A model generated the notes under the pieces. It was not told the DNA's origin and did no database searches. It saw nothing but the letters and a program-made list of their open reading frames with translations. Positions 25,366 through 33,946 of a DNA stretch of 64,000 nt are shown one piece after another (the first letter of the stretch is position 1; each line of letters starts with the position of its first letter). Location of the stretch: assembly GCF_003788635.1 (NCBI RefSeq), contig NZ_AYKH01000001.1, positions 248,001 to 312,000 on the forward strand, given 5' to 3'. Origin of the DNA: Salinisphaera orenii subsp. orenii MK-B5. Lineage in GTDB: Bacteria > Pseudomonadota > Gammaproteobacteria > Nevskiales > Salinisphaeraceae. The position numbers and the translations under genes are program-made.

Positions 25366-26715
25366 ATGGTATCCAAAATCGGCATTTTTCCACAACCCAA
25401 AAGTGAACAGTTTGAAGCGGTAGAACTCGTGAACCAAATTTACAGCGCCGCGCGTAACGAACCCAACTACTGGGATTTTCGCGGACGAGCGCGAAGAGAC
25501 TATTGCCACGGGTGGATGAGCTATCCGGCGATGATGGTCCCGGAAATGCAAGGCGCGTTAATCGACTGCTTACTTAAAAGCTCTCCCAATATTAGTCGTA
25601 TTTTAGATCCTTTTGTCGGGTCTGGAACGGTTTTAGGAGAAGCGATGTTGCGAGGGAAATCGTTTGTTGGGAGTGACATAAATCCCCTAGCTATACTCTG
25701 CTGTAAAGCAAAAATAGATTTTTTCGAGAAACGTTTGGTCGACAATGCGATCCTCAGGGTTGCTGGACGGCTGTCTGATCCCCGCTATGATTACAAGCTG
25801 GTAGATTTCCCGGGCGATACCAAGTGGTTCTCCCAAACAGCCTTAAAATCCCTCTCCAAAATATCGACGGCAATACGCGCGGAAAGTGAAAGTTGGATTC
25901 GAAGGTTCCTTTGGGTTTCGCTTAGCGACCTTGTCCGTTTAGCCAGCAACACGAGAAGGAGTACGTACAAACTTCACGTGAAAGCGGACCGACAAGAAAT
26001 TGGCGAGGTAGGCATAACGAATCTTTTCCTTTCTAAGTGCAAAACAAATGCTGATAGAAAGGAAGTGCTTTGGCGTCAGCTCAGCGATGATGGACTCGTT
26101 AGTCAAGGCGCCCTGAATCAGCGTTATCAGCTTTCGCTTCAAGACTCCCGGGCGCTTGAAGTCGACGAGAAGGCTGACTTAGTCGTGACTTCCCCACCTT
26201 ACGGCGACAATAAAACTACCGTTACCTACGGCCAGTACTCCTTTCTCCCGCTTCAATTTATAGACCTTGACGACATCGAGGCAAACTTCGACCGTAGCTT
26301 GGCTAGCCGGCAATCATCGATAGACACCGCAAGCCTAGGGGGCAGCTTGAGTGATATGTTCGAAAAGCGCGATTTTATAGCTTCTAAATCATGGGCTTTT
26401 CGTAAATCACTCTCGCAAGTGTCGGCCCAGAGCTCGTCGGGGGAAAAGCGGTTGGTGTCGTTTTTCTACGATCTCTATCAGTCGGCCCAACAAGTCCTCA
26501 CAGCAGTTTCTTTGGACGGATTTTTAATGTTGACGCTCGGCAATCGTAAAATCGCTGGTATTCGGGTCCCATTAGACCGTATTGTTTGTGATTTTCTTAC
26601 GTTAAATGGCGCGACAGAAATCGTAACGCTACCTCGCTCTATTCCGAATAAGCGAATGCCAGGTTCGATGTCAGAAGAAACTGTGCTAGTTATGAGAAAG
26701 CATCAGAGTGACTGA
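25366..26715 (+). CDS. DNA methyltransferase (SPPY type, N4-cytosine or N6-adenine)
   Basis: A 449-residue protein. SAM-binding motif I is DPFVGSGTVLGEA (81-93) with acidic motif II at SDINPLA; catalytic motif IV is TSPPYGDN (275-282). The order motif I, then a long variable region (about 110-270, a likely target-recognition domain), then motif IV fits the alpha-type arrangement. SPPY is typical of N4-cytosine enzymes but also occurs in some N6-adenine ones. It starts 43 bases after the GHKL ATPase stop on the same strand and shares its AT-rich codon use, so the pair forms one transferred module. The start ATG has only a weak ribosome site. No restriction endonuclease gene is next to it. Confidence 0.85.
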   Translation: MVSKIGIFPQPKSEQFEAVELVNQIYSAARNEPNYWDFRGRARRDYCHGWMSYPAMMVPEMQGALIDCLLKSSPNISRILDPFVGSGTVLGEAMLRGKSFVGSDINPLAILCCKAKIDFFEKRLVDNAILRVAGRLSDPRYDYKLVDFPGDTKWFSQTALKSLSKISTAIRAESESWIRRFLWVSLSDLVRLASNTRRSTYKLHVKADRQEIGEVGITNLFLSKCKTNADRKEVLWRQLSDDGLVSQGALNQRYQLSLQDSRALEVDEKADLVVTSPPYGDNKTTVTYGQYSFLPLQFIDLDDIEANFDRSLASRQSSIDTASLGGSLSDMFEKRDFIASKSWAFRKSLSQVSAQSSSGEKRLVSFFYDLYQSAQQVLTAVSLDGFLMLTLGNRKIAGIRVPLDRIVCDFLTLNGATEIVTLPRSIPNKRMPGSMSEETVLVMRKHQSD

Positions 26716-27178
26716 GGCTCACAAAGCCCAGTGCGGATGGCATGAAAGAGCTTAAGAAGCATAACTCGGGGTCAGATACCCTCTACCCTCTAGAGGGGCA
26801 AGAGGGTCAGCTGGATTCGAGTCCAAACTGCACCTCTTCGGCCCGCCACAGTGAAAAGCAGCGTCAGGGTCTATCTCGCATCATGGCTGACGAGGACGAC
26901 ATTTCAGACTCGAGCCTCCGATTGAGAATGCGGGCCGTCAGCCACAACCTCGCCACCGATTCGACTCCAGCCCGTTTCCAGATCCTCGGCTGCCTGCGCA
27001 AATCCGAAGACAGACCCGGTAGCCACGCAAATCCGCAAACACCAAAATTGTGTTGGCCGAATCTTGTATACGATTGCGTTAGGATGAAGGCAGTGCTTCG
27101 CAAAATTCATACTGTCCGCGCTGGACGGTATTACGAACGACACGTTGATTGCGGCTTAACGAATGACGGCGGTTCCCA
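26716..27178. other. Intergenic region, right edge of the AT-rich island
   Basis: No supported gene; a 156-codon open frame lacks family features. It holds a 12-bp perfect palindrome (CCCTCTAGAGGG, 26786-26797) and, near the next gene, an operator-like palindrome (27109). Base composition returns to GC-rich by 27,200. No integrase or direct-repeat boundary was found. Confidence 0.5.
27109..27131 (+). promoter_or_regulatory. Operator-like palindrome before the desaturase gene
   Basis: ATACTGTCC (27109-27117) and GGACGGTAT (27123-27131) are inverted copies with one mismatch around a 5-nt spacer. Position 48 bases before the start suits a TetR- or GntR-type repressor site. No regulator gene is adjacent. 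Confidence 0.4.
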
Positions 27179-28162
27179 ATGTCCAAGTCAGCCAGTGATG
27201 CCCACGCCCTGAAGATCAAGACAGAGGCCCTCGCCAGTCTGGAGCCGTTGGCCGAACAACTGATGGCCCGGCATAAAGAGAATCGCCGGCTGTGGTTCCC
27301 GGGCGATTTCCTGCCTGCCAACGAGCAAATGACCGATGAGCAGGCGCGCGATATGGCGGAGTTGCCGGAGCGCGCCCGCGGCATGCCGGATGCCGTGCGC
27401 GTGGCGTTGGCGCTCAACCTGCTCACCGAGGAGGGCCTGCCGCATTTTCACCGGCTGCTGGCCGTGACGCTGGGCAGCGACAATGCCTGGTCGCGCTGGA
27501 ACTATATGTGGACCGCAGAGGAGGATCGCCACGGCTGCGCCTTGCATGACTACGTGCGCGACGCCCGGCTGTTCGACATGCGCGCCTTCGAGGCGCTTCA
27601 GTATCAGTATATCGAGGCCGGCTTCGACCCGGATTCGAGTGGCGACCCCTACCAGGTGATCGCCTATACCACGCTCCAGGAACGGGCCACTCAAGCCGCG
27701 CATGCCAACACCGCGCGGGTGGCGGGCCGTCACGAGCCGATTATCCAGCGCCTGCTTGCCCATGTGGCAAACGACGAGTCGCGGCATTTTCGCTTTTACC
27801 GCGATATCTTCCGCGGCATCCTCGATATCGACTGTACCCGCGCGCTGCAGGCCGCCCTCAAGGTCGTGCCGCGGCTGGCCATGCCCGGCCATACCATTCC
27901 GGGCTACATGGAAATGGCCGAAGTGGTCGGCCGAGCTCAGATCTATGGCCCCCGCCATTACCGCAAGGTCGTGGACGAATGTCTGGACGCGTGGCAAATC
28001 AGCCAGCTCACCCCTGACGACGCCGAAGGCCGCGAAGCCCAGGACAAGCTGATGGCCGTACCCGCGCGCCTTGACCGGCTCGCCGACATCCTGGAAAAAC
28101 GCACCCGAAGTAAAAGCTTCTCCTTCGACTTTATCTATGCGCGGGTAATGGAGTTGGGCTAA
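27179..28162 (+). CDS. Acyl-ACP desaturase-like ferritin-fold diiron enzyme
   Basis: A 327-residue protein with the two diiron motifs of stearoyl-ACP desaturases: EEDRH (114-118) and DESRH (199-203), plus Glu168 in LQERATQAAH between them. Such soluble enzymes introduce a double bond into acyl-ACP (or acyl-CoA) using O2 and ferredoxin, altering membrane fluidity. Length is near that of plant and actinobacterial relatives. The start at 27179 is an ATG after CGGCGGTTCCCA, with no strong ribosome site. It lies between the AT-rich island and the ECF sigma pair; a link to the sigma factor is possible but unproven. Confidence 0.88.
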   Translation: MSKSASDAHALKIKTEALASLEPLAEQLMARHKENRRLWFPGDFLPANEQMTDEQARDMAELPERARGMPDAVRVALALNLLTEEGLPHFHRLLAVTLGSDNAWSRWNYMWTAEEDRHGCALHDYVRDARLFDMRAFEALQYQYIEAGFDPDSSGDPYQVIAYTTLQERATQAAHANTARVAGRHEPIIQRLLAHVANDESRHFRFYRDIFRGILDIDCTRALQAALKVVPRLAMPGHTIPGYMEMAEVVGRAQIYGPRHYRKVVDECLDAWQISQLTPDDAEGREAQDKLMAVPARLDRLADILEKRTRSKSFSFDFIYARVMELG

Positions 28163-28180
28163 CGGTCCTCGCAAGGAGGT

Positions 28181-28206
28181 CGGGTCCAGACCTTGCGTTG
28201 CCACAT
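28181..28206 (+). repeat. GCATTGCCACAT-type intergenic repeat, copy 1
   Basis: Reads GGGTCCAGACCTTGCGTTGCCACAT-like; related copies at 28251 and 29981. The motif resembles remnants found around REP-associated (Y1/IS200-like) transposons. Confidence 0.45.
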
Positions 28207-28250
28207 GTCAGTTTTTCTTCGGCGGACTGGACGCTCACTAGCGAAGCTCG

Positions 28251-28273
28251 CGGTCAGGTCTCGCATTGCCACA
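28251..28273 (+). repeat. GCATTGCCACAT-type intergenic repeat, copy 2
   Basis: GGTCAGGTCTCGCATTGCC followed by ACAT; cleanest of the three copies. Confidence 0.5.
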
Positions 28274-28631
28274 TTCGCGCTAACGAACCCGCCTTGCTGA
28301 GCATTCACTGGCGGCGGCGATCAACCTGAGCGAACGCGTTCATACCGGTCTGATCTACCGGAAATCGCGACTGGCAATCATCACTGGAGCTCGCAGTCCA
28401 TGACCGCAGCGGCTGGCAGTCTTCAAACTACCGACGCATAGCCCGACAACCGCAAGGCGATTGTGTCTTCGGCGCTTTCCAGCCAGACTACGTAAATCAT
28501 GGATTGAATAGCCGCGCATAACGCTTATGCGCCCCGGCGCTTGCGCGAAGGTAAAGATTTGATAACAAACCAGCGTTTTTTAGCGCTTCACGTCTCGCCC
28601 CGGTGCGATCTGACGAGCCCGGTCAATAATC

Positions 28632-29198
28632 ATGGCTGAACGTGAACAACTGGCGGCGTGGCTGACGGCCACGGCACAAGGCGACGAGCGCGCGTTCCAG
28701 CAGCTCTATGCGGCCACTTCTTCGCAACTCTATGCGCTGTTGCTGCGTATTCTGCGTAGCCCGGAGCGCGCGCAGGATGCGTTACAGGACGCCTATGTCA
28801 AGGTATGGCAGAAGGCGGACACCTATACTCCGGAACGGGGGGCGCCTTTGACGTGGCTGTTGTCTATTGCTCGCTATCGTGCACTTGACGTACTCAGGCG
28901 TAAGCGTCCCGAAGTTGCGATGCCGGAGGAGCCGGACATGATGGCTACACTGCTCGAGGATGAGCAGGCGCTTTCGCCGCTGGAAGAAAATGAGAACCAG
29001 CAGTCCCTTGACGCGATAAGGGCGTGTTTGAAGACGCTGCAGCCGCAACAGCGGGATAGCGTGCTGCTGGCCTACTATGAGGGCCTGACGCATCAAGAGC
29101 TTTCGCAGCGGCTGGACGCGCCCCTGGGTACGGTCAAGAGCTGGATTCGGCGCGGCCTGATGCGGTTGCGCGAATGCCTGTCGGAGCGTGCGTCATGA
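28632..29198 (+). CDS. ECF-family sigma factor (SigK/RpoE-like)
   Basis: A 188-residue protein with sigma-70 region 2 (AFQQLYAATSSQLYALLLRI, then DALQDAYVKVWQKA) and region 4 helix-turn-helix (LTHQELSQRLDAPLGTVKSW) and no regions 1 or 3, as in ECF sigmas. It directs RNA polymerase to stress-response promoters when released by its anti-sigma. The partner gene overlaps its stop codon by four bases (ATGA), giving translational coupling. The acid-rich linker between regions 2 and 4 is long. Confidence 0.92.
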   Translation: MAEREQLAAWLTATAQGDERAFQQLYAATSSQLYALLLRILRSPERAQDALQDAYVKVWQKADTYTPERGAPLTWLLSIARYRALDVLRRKRPEVAMPEEPDMMATLLEDEQALSPLEENENQQSLDAIRACLKTLQPQQRDSVLLAYYEGLTHQELSQRLDAPLGTVKSWIRRGLMRLRECLSERAS

Positions 29199-29947
29199 CA
29201 TCTCAAGAGCGTGACGACGATGTCGTACTCGAGGCGGGCGAATATGTGCTCGGTACGGCCGCGCCCGACGAGCGCGACGCCTTCGAACAGCGCCTGAAAA
29301 CAGACCCGGCGGCACGCCGTGAACTCGCCTATTGGGAACGTCGGCTCGGGAGCCTGGGCCTTGGGCTCGCCCCCGTGCAGCCGCCGGCGGCGGTCTGGGA
29401 CCGGGTGTCGGAGACGTTGTCGCTAGGCGATACCCGCACGGCTGCGACGCCGCGTTCGCAGGCGCCGGCCGCCAATGATTCACGATTCTGGCGTGGCGCT
29501 GCGATCGCCGCTACTTTAGTGGCGTTGGTGCTTGGCGGCATTCTGCTCTCCCAGCCCACGTATCACCATGGTTTCGGCGAACCCGACCCACCCCATGCGT
29601 ATACGAGTATCGTCTACGACGACCCGACGGGCACCGGCTGGCTTGTAACCGCCTGGGCGGGTGATGACGAAATGCAGGTCGTGGCATTGGGGGACTACGA
29701 GGTGCCCGAAGGCAAGGTGTTACGTGCCTGGCTCAAGCCTGAGGAAGGTGAGCCGATGCCGCTGGGCACATGGCCGCACTCCAAGGGCGGCTATAACATG
29801 ACGCTCAGTGAAGCGACCGTAAAGCGCATGGCGCCGCCGGCGAAGCTCATGGTTTCCATGGAAGACGCGGGTACGTCCGACCAAACGCGCTCTGCGCCCG
29901 CCGGCAAGCTTATGTGGAGTGCGCCCATACTCAGTCGGGCGGGCTAA
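29195..29947 (+). CDS. Membrane anti-sigma factor, RskA-like
   Basis: A 250-residue protein: cytoplasmic anti-sigma domain with a zinc-free start (residues 1-95, GEYVLGTAAPDERDAFEQRL), one membrane helix at 101-119, then a periplasmic RskA-type domain (SIVYDDPTGTGWLVTAW, LRAWLKPEEGEPMPLGTW). RskA proteins hold an ECF sigma at the membrane and release it after regulated proteolysis, typically in oxidative or envelope stress. Start ATG overlaps the sigma stop; this is chosen over an upstream in-frame start. Confidence 0.9.
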   Translation: MTSQERDDDVVLEAGEYVLGTAAPDERDAFEQRLKTDPAARRELAYWERRLGSLGLGLAPVQPPAAVWDRVSETLSLGDTRTAATPRSQAPAANDSRFWRGAAIAATLVALVLGGILLSQPTYHHGFGEPDPPHAYTSIVYDDPTGTGWLVTAWAGDDEMQVVALGDYEVPEGKVLRAWLKPEEGEPMPLGTWPHSKGGYNMTLSEATVKRMAPPAKLMVSMEDAGTSDQTRSAPAGKLMWSAPILSRAG

Positions 29948-29980
29948 AGACCCAATCCGCGCGATGCGATCAGAGAGCTC

Positions 29981-30021
29981 GGAGTCAGGTCTCGGAGAGA
30001 TCGAGTTCTTGCATTGCCACA
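29981..30021 (+). repeat. GCATTGCCACAT-type intergenic repeat, copy 3 (expanded)
   Basis: GAGTCAGGTCTCG and TTGCATTGCCACAT are both present but separated by an extra 12-15 bases. Lies after the anti-sigma gene. Confidence 0.4.
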
Positions 30022-30084
30022 TCGAGCGTTCGCGGCTCGTCTTGATCCTCGCCCTGTCGGCGAGCCTGATCACTCTCAGAGCAT

Positions 30085-30112
30085 AAAAAACGCCCGGCGA
30101 ACCGGGCGTTTC
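30085..30112 (-). terminator. Rho-independent terminator
   Basis: Stem AAACGCCCGG / CCGGGCGTTT (10 bp) with loop CGAA and a run of T on the minus strand; the plus strand has a short TTT, so it may serve both convergent genes (anti-sigma and split-barrel protein). Confidence 0.9.
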
Positions 30113-30134
30113 TCCGAGCTATCCGTCCGGCTGA

Positions 30135-30620
30135 TCAGCCGCCGAATTTCTCGTTCTCGCCGATGTTCGGCGTTTTGTCGCTTTTGACGTTGGCCTTGGC
30201 CATTTCATAAAGCTGGAAGACCTTGCTTTCCTTGGCCGCCCAGTGTTCGCCCATCTCGATGTCGATCTCGAGCATGACGACGTCCGGGTCTTCCTTTTCC
30301 GGCAGCCAGGCGGCGACGCCCGGGTTCCAATATTTATCGATTATGTTCTGGTCGTCGGTAATACGCGCCTTGCCCGACATCGATACATACACACCCTCTT
30401 CCTGATCGGAGAAGGTCAGGCAGACATCGCTATCGCCTTTTGCTTCGAGCACTTTTTCGGTGCTGCGGCGGGTGTAGAACCAGATCGTGCCGTCGTACTC
30501 GTTCTGCACCAGATGCATGGGGCGGGCACGCGGCACGTCGTCATCCAGCGTGACGAGCATGCCGACCTGGATCTCTTTGATCAGGTTCCAGATCTTTTGC
30601 TTGTGTTCGGGGCTAGACAT
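30135..30620 (-). CDS. Pyridoxamine 5'-phosphate oxidase-like split-barrel protein
   Basis: A 161-residue protein related to the general-stress-protein-26 type of FMN-binding split barrels. Visible features: GMLVTLDDDVPRARPMHL, GTIWFYTRRSTEKVLEA and YVSMSGKARI with a C-terminal tail (HWAAKESKVFQLYEMA). Members bind FMN, sometimes pyridoxal phosphate or F420, and are induced in stress; substrate unknown. The start at 30620 has CCAAGGATC ahead; upstream in-frame codons lack a ribosome site. It is transcribed toward the sigma locus and ends in a shared terminator. Confidence 0.82.
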   Translation of the reverse strand: MSSPEHKQKIWNLIKEIQVGMLVTLDDDVPRARPMHLVQNEYDGTIWFYTRRSTEKVLEAKGDSDVCLTFSDQEEGVYVSMSGKARITDDQNIIDKYWNPGVAAWLPEKEDPDVVMLEIDIEMGEHWAAKESKVFQLYEMAKANVKSDKTPNIGENEKFGG

Positions 30621-30914
30621 AGTCGTGTGATCCTTGGAGTGCGATTGAATGAGTTGAGCGTGAACTAAAGACCGGCGGACGCGGTGTTCGACTGTGGCGC
30701 ACCCGGTCGAGGCGGCAAGCGATTCGGCCACCAGGCGCGATGGCCACGAGCCACCAGCCGATCAGTGGCAACGGCCTGATCCACATAACGGAAAAACCAA
30801 CCGAGCGGATGCACGCGTCCTGCCCGAGTCGTCGACAGACCGGCATGAACGCCGGCCGCCGCGATCACGATGAGACGGTTTTACGCACGGGCGTGGCGAC
30901 AGCGACCGCGGGGT

Positions 30915-32408
30915 TCAGGTGCCACAGAAGGTGCGCTGTACGACTTCGTCCGGCTTCGGCGGCCGTGCGTAGTCGGCGAGCTCGGGATGGTCGTCGAACG
31001 GACGGGCGACCACCGTGAGCAGTTCGTCCAGCGGTTGGTAATCGCCCGCCTCGGCGGCGTCGATCACCTGCTGGATACGGTGGTTGCGCGGGATATACGC
31101 CGGGTTGACCGCGCGCATGGCGGCTCGGCGTGTCGCGTCGTCGCGGGTTTCGGCGGCCAGGCGCTCACGCCAGCGCGCCGCCCAGCGGTCGAAGCCGGCC
31201 GGGTCGTTGAATAGCGTCTGTACGGCCTGGTCACGCTCGTCGGCCTCTGCACCCAAATCGGCCAGGCGCCGGAAGGTGAGCGTGAAGTCGGCGCCCTGCT
31301 CGGCCATGCACTCGAGCAGATCGTAGACGAGATCGGCGTCGCCTTCGCGGCGTTCTTGCAGGCCAATCTTGGCCGCCAGGCCGTCGTGATACGTCGTTTC
31401 GAAGCGCTCGATATAGCGTTCCAGCACCGCCTCGGCGTGGGTTATCGCGTCCTCTTTGTCGTCTGCGAGTAGCGGCACCAGGCACTCGGCGAAGCGCGCC
31501 AGGTTCCACTGGCCGATCGCCGGCTGCTGGTTGTACGCATAACGCCCGCCCTGATCGATGGAGCTGTACACGGTGGCCGGATTGTAGGCGTCCATGAACG
31601 CACAGGGGCCATAATCGAGCGTTTCGCCGGCGATGGAGACGTTGTCGGTGTTCATGACGCCGTGGATGAAGCCGACCAGCAGCCATTGCGCGATCAAGTC
31701 AGCGGTGTGTTCGGCGACTTCTTCCAGCAGGTCGAGATACGGGTTGGCCGCATCGGCGACGTGCGGATAGTGGCGCTCGATGACGTAGTCGGCGAGCGCG
31801 CGTACCGCGTCCTGGTTGCCGCGCCGGGCGAAGTATTCGAAGGTCCCGACGCGCACATGGCTGGCGGCGACGCGGGTGAGCACGCCGCCCGGCTCGGCCC
31901 GCATGCGGAATACCGATTCGCCGGTCGTGACCATCGCCAGCGCACGGGTGGTTGGAATACCCAGGCCCGCCATGCCTTCGCTGACGACGTATTCGCGTAT
32001 CACCGGCCCGAGCGCGGCGCGGCCGTCGCCCCGGCTGGAAAAGGGCGTCGGGCCCGCGCCCTTGAGCTGAATATCGCGACGGGCGCCGTGGCGATCGGTG
32101 ATTTCGCCCAACAGCACGGCCCGACCGTCGCCCAGCGTGGGCGCGAAGTTGCCGAACTGATGCCCGGCATAGGCCATCGCCAGCGGTTCGGCGCCTTCCG
32201 GGACGCGATTGCCGGCCAGAATCTCGACACCCGCCGGGTTTTCGAGCGCCTGCGCGTCGAGGCCGAGCTGCTCGGCCAAGGGCCGGTTGAGCCGAAGCAG
32301 ACGCGGCGCCGAGACAGCGGTCGGCGTCGCGCGGGCATGGAATTCGCCCGGCAAGCGGGCGTAGGTGTTGTCGAGCGCGAGCGGCTCGGCGGTTGCGGTG
32401 TCGGTCAT
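30915..32408 (-). CDS. selO: Protein adenylyltransferase SelO (YdiU family)
   Basis: A 497-residue pseudokinase-fold enzyme. Family features: ATP-binding region DIQLKGAGPTPFSSRGDGR (112-130), catalytic NTDN (253-256), metal-binding DYGPCAFMD with Cys269, and a C-terminus ending FCGT (Cys495). SelO transfers AMP to Ser, Thr or Tyr of target proteins and protects against oxidative stress; the two Cys correspond to the regulatory disulphide described in E. coli SelO. The enzyme has Cys rather than the selenocysteine found in eukaryotes. Length and motifs appear complete. The next gene on the other side (32684) is divergent. Confidence 0.95.
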   Translation of the reverse strand: MTDTATAEPLALDNTYARLPGEFHARATPTAVSAPRLLRLNRPLAEQLGLDAQALENPAGVEILAGNRVPEGAEPLAMAYAGHQFGNFAPTLGDGRAVLLGEITDRHGARRDIQLKGAGPTPFSSRGDGRAALGPVIREYVVSEGMAGLGIPTTRALAMVTTGESVFRMRAEPGGVLTRVAASHVRVGTFEYFARRGNQDAVRALADYVIERHYPHVADAANPYLDLLEEVAEHTADLIAQWLLVGFIHGVMNTDNVSIAGETLDYGPCAFMDAYNPATVYSSIDQGGRYAYNQQPAIGQWNLARFAECLVPLLADDKEDAITHAEAVLERYIERFETTYHDGLAAKIGLQERREGDADLVYDLLECMAEQGADFTLTFRRLADLGAEADERDQAVQTLFNDPAGFDRWAARWRERLAAETRDDATRRAAMRAVNPAYIPRNHRIQQVIDAAEAGDYQPLDELLTVVARPFDDHPELADYARPPKPDEVVQRTFCGT

Positions 32409-32683
32409 GGGCGATGCTCCGCGGCGAACGACGTCGCCAGCGTTGGCTCGATGAGGTTATTAAATTGATGTTGCGGGCCGTGACCGCACCGTTCAATGGC
32501 AAGCCGCAGACGCTCGGAGTCGGGTTTGGCATCGCACGTCGACTCGGGCGCATTCAATCCCGACCGGCATGGCGCGGTACGAGCAGGTAACGGCATGCCC
32601 AAGTAGAGCCTTGCCGGGTGCATCCGCTCGAGCAATCGTGCTATCAAGCCCGTGGTACGCAACAGGCTTTACAAGGATTGCTC

Positions 32684-33634
32684 ATGTCGCTCACCCCCGA
32701 AGTCGCCGGCGTTGTCGCGAAGATGCGCGAAGCCGATATCTCCTTCGCCGATCTCGGCCTGGCCGAGGCACGCCAGTTCTATATCGAAACCCTGGCGGCG
32801 AGCGGCGGCGAACCGGTGCCGATGGGCGAGATCGTCGAGCACGAGATTACGCTCGAAGGGCGCACGCTCGCCGCGCGGCGCTATCGCCCCGAAGGCCTGG
32901 CCGCGGGCGCGGCGCCGACGCTGGTCTATTTTCACGGCGGTGGCTGGGTTCTGGGCGATCTGGAATCGCACGATCGCGTGTGTCGACAGCTGGCCCAGCG
33001 CGCCGGCTGTCAGCTCGTGGCGGTGGACTATCGCCTGGCGCCGGAGCACTGCCTGCCGGCCTCTTCGGACGACGCGATCGCGGCCTACGGGTATCTCGTC
33101 GAACATGCGGCCGAATTCGATATCGACGCGCAAAAACTCGCGGTAGGCGGCGACAGCGCGGGCGGGCATCTGTCGGCAGTGGTCGCGCTGGCGGCACGCG
33201 ATGCCGGCTGGCCGCTGGCCTTGCAGGTGTTGGTCTACCCCGCCACCGACTTGCGCGAGGCCGCGGGCAAGTATCCGTCCAAGGGGCGCAACGCGAACGT
33301 GCCGCCGCTCACGGCCGAACTCATGGCCTGGTTCGGCCAGCGCAGCGTGGATGCCAATACCGACCCGCTCGACTGGCGGGTGTCGCCGATTCTGGCGGAA
33401 ACGCTGGAAGGCACCGCACCCGCGCTCGTGATCACCGCCGGGGCCGATGTGCTCATGGACGAAGGTGTGCTTTACGCCGCGCGCCTGGCCGATGACGGCG
33501 TGGACGTCGACCATGCCCACTACCCGGGCGTGATTCACGGCTTCATCGAAATGCATGCCTGGCTGGCGGCGACCGGCGAGATGATGGATCGGATCGCCGC
33601 CGCGTTGCGCGCGCGTCTCGCCATCGGCCGCTAA
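32684..33634 (+). CDS. Alpha/beta hydrolase, hormone-sensitive-lipase (HSL) family esterase
   Basis: A 316-residue protein with the oxyanion motif HGGGW (near 84), nucleophile GDSAGG (near 154-159), an Asp in ITAGADVLMDEG and a His in PGVIHGFIEM completing the Ser-Asp-His triad. HSL-type esterases hydrolyse short-chain esters and lactones. The start at 32684 has AAGGA six bases ahead; the frame extends upstream 22 codons without a ribosome site. Confidence 0.9.
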   Translation: MSLTPEVAGVVAKMREADISFADLGLAEARQFYIETLAASGGEPVPMGEIVEHEITLEGRTLAARRYRPEGLAAGAAPTLVYFHGGGWVLGDLESHDRVCRQLAQRAGCQLVAVDYRLAPEHCLPASSDDAIAAYGYLVEHAAEFDIDAQKLAVGGDSAGGHLSAVVALAARDAGWPLALQVLVYPATDLREAAGKYPSKGRNANVPPLTAELMAWFGQRSVDANTDPLDWRVSPILAETLEGTAPALVITAGADVLMDEGVLYAARLADDGVDVDHAHYPGVIHGFIEMHAWLAATGEMMDRIAAALRARLAIGR

Positions 33635-33946
33635 AGCGCTGGGTCGCACGCGTTGAGGGGGTGCACGAGGACGGCGCGAGCTTGCCTCTATCAAGCCATT
33701 ACTCGGGCTGTCCCGGGCTGCGTGACGCCGGCGCCGGGTCGGGCGTCTTGCGTCCCGCGATCATTTGAGCCGACAAGCACGCTACTTGCGTCGAATTCGA
33801 ACCCTGCGTTGCACCTCGCCAGGCGTTAGTTCAAGGGCCGGCCCAACACGTCGAACGCGCGGCACAAAAACGGCAAACCCCGGCACCGATGCGCGTCGAT
33901 ATACTCGCGAGACACGCGCCCCTATCCGACCGCCGAAACCGCGCCA
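33635..33946. other. Intergenic region before blc
   Basis: About 310 bases, no gene supported. No strong promoter or terminator seen. Confidence 0.45.

Larger units (their letters stand above)
28163..28631. other. Intergenic region with two copies of a short repeat
   Basis: About 470 bases with no supported gene. It contains repeat copies at 28181 and 28251 and a small hairpin GCGCATAA-cgc-TTATGCGC (28514-28532). The 100 bases before the sigma gene are AT-richer and probably hold its promoter. Confidence 0.5.

Noticed and set aside
26800-26850. TTCGAGTCC tRNA-like T-arm near the right island edge
   Set aside because: The T-stem does not pair properly and no acceptor, D-arm or CCA end is present.
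26742-27212. 156-codon frame after the methyltransferase
   Set aside because: No family, runs into the desaturase gene, no ribosome site.
33780-33830. GGGTTCGAAT tRNA-like sequence, minus strand
   Set aside because: No pairing stem, no cloverleaf around it.
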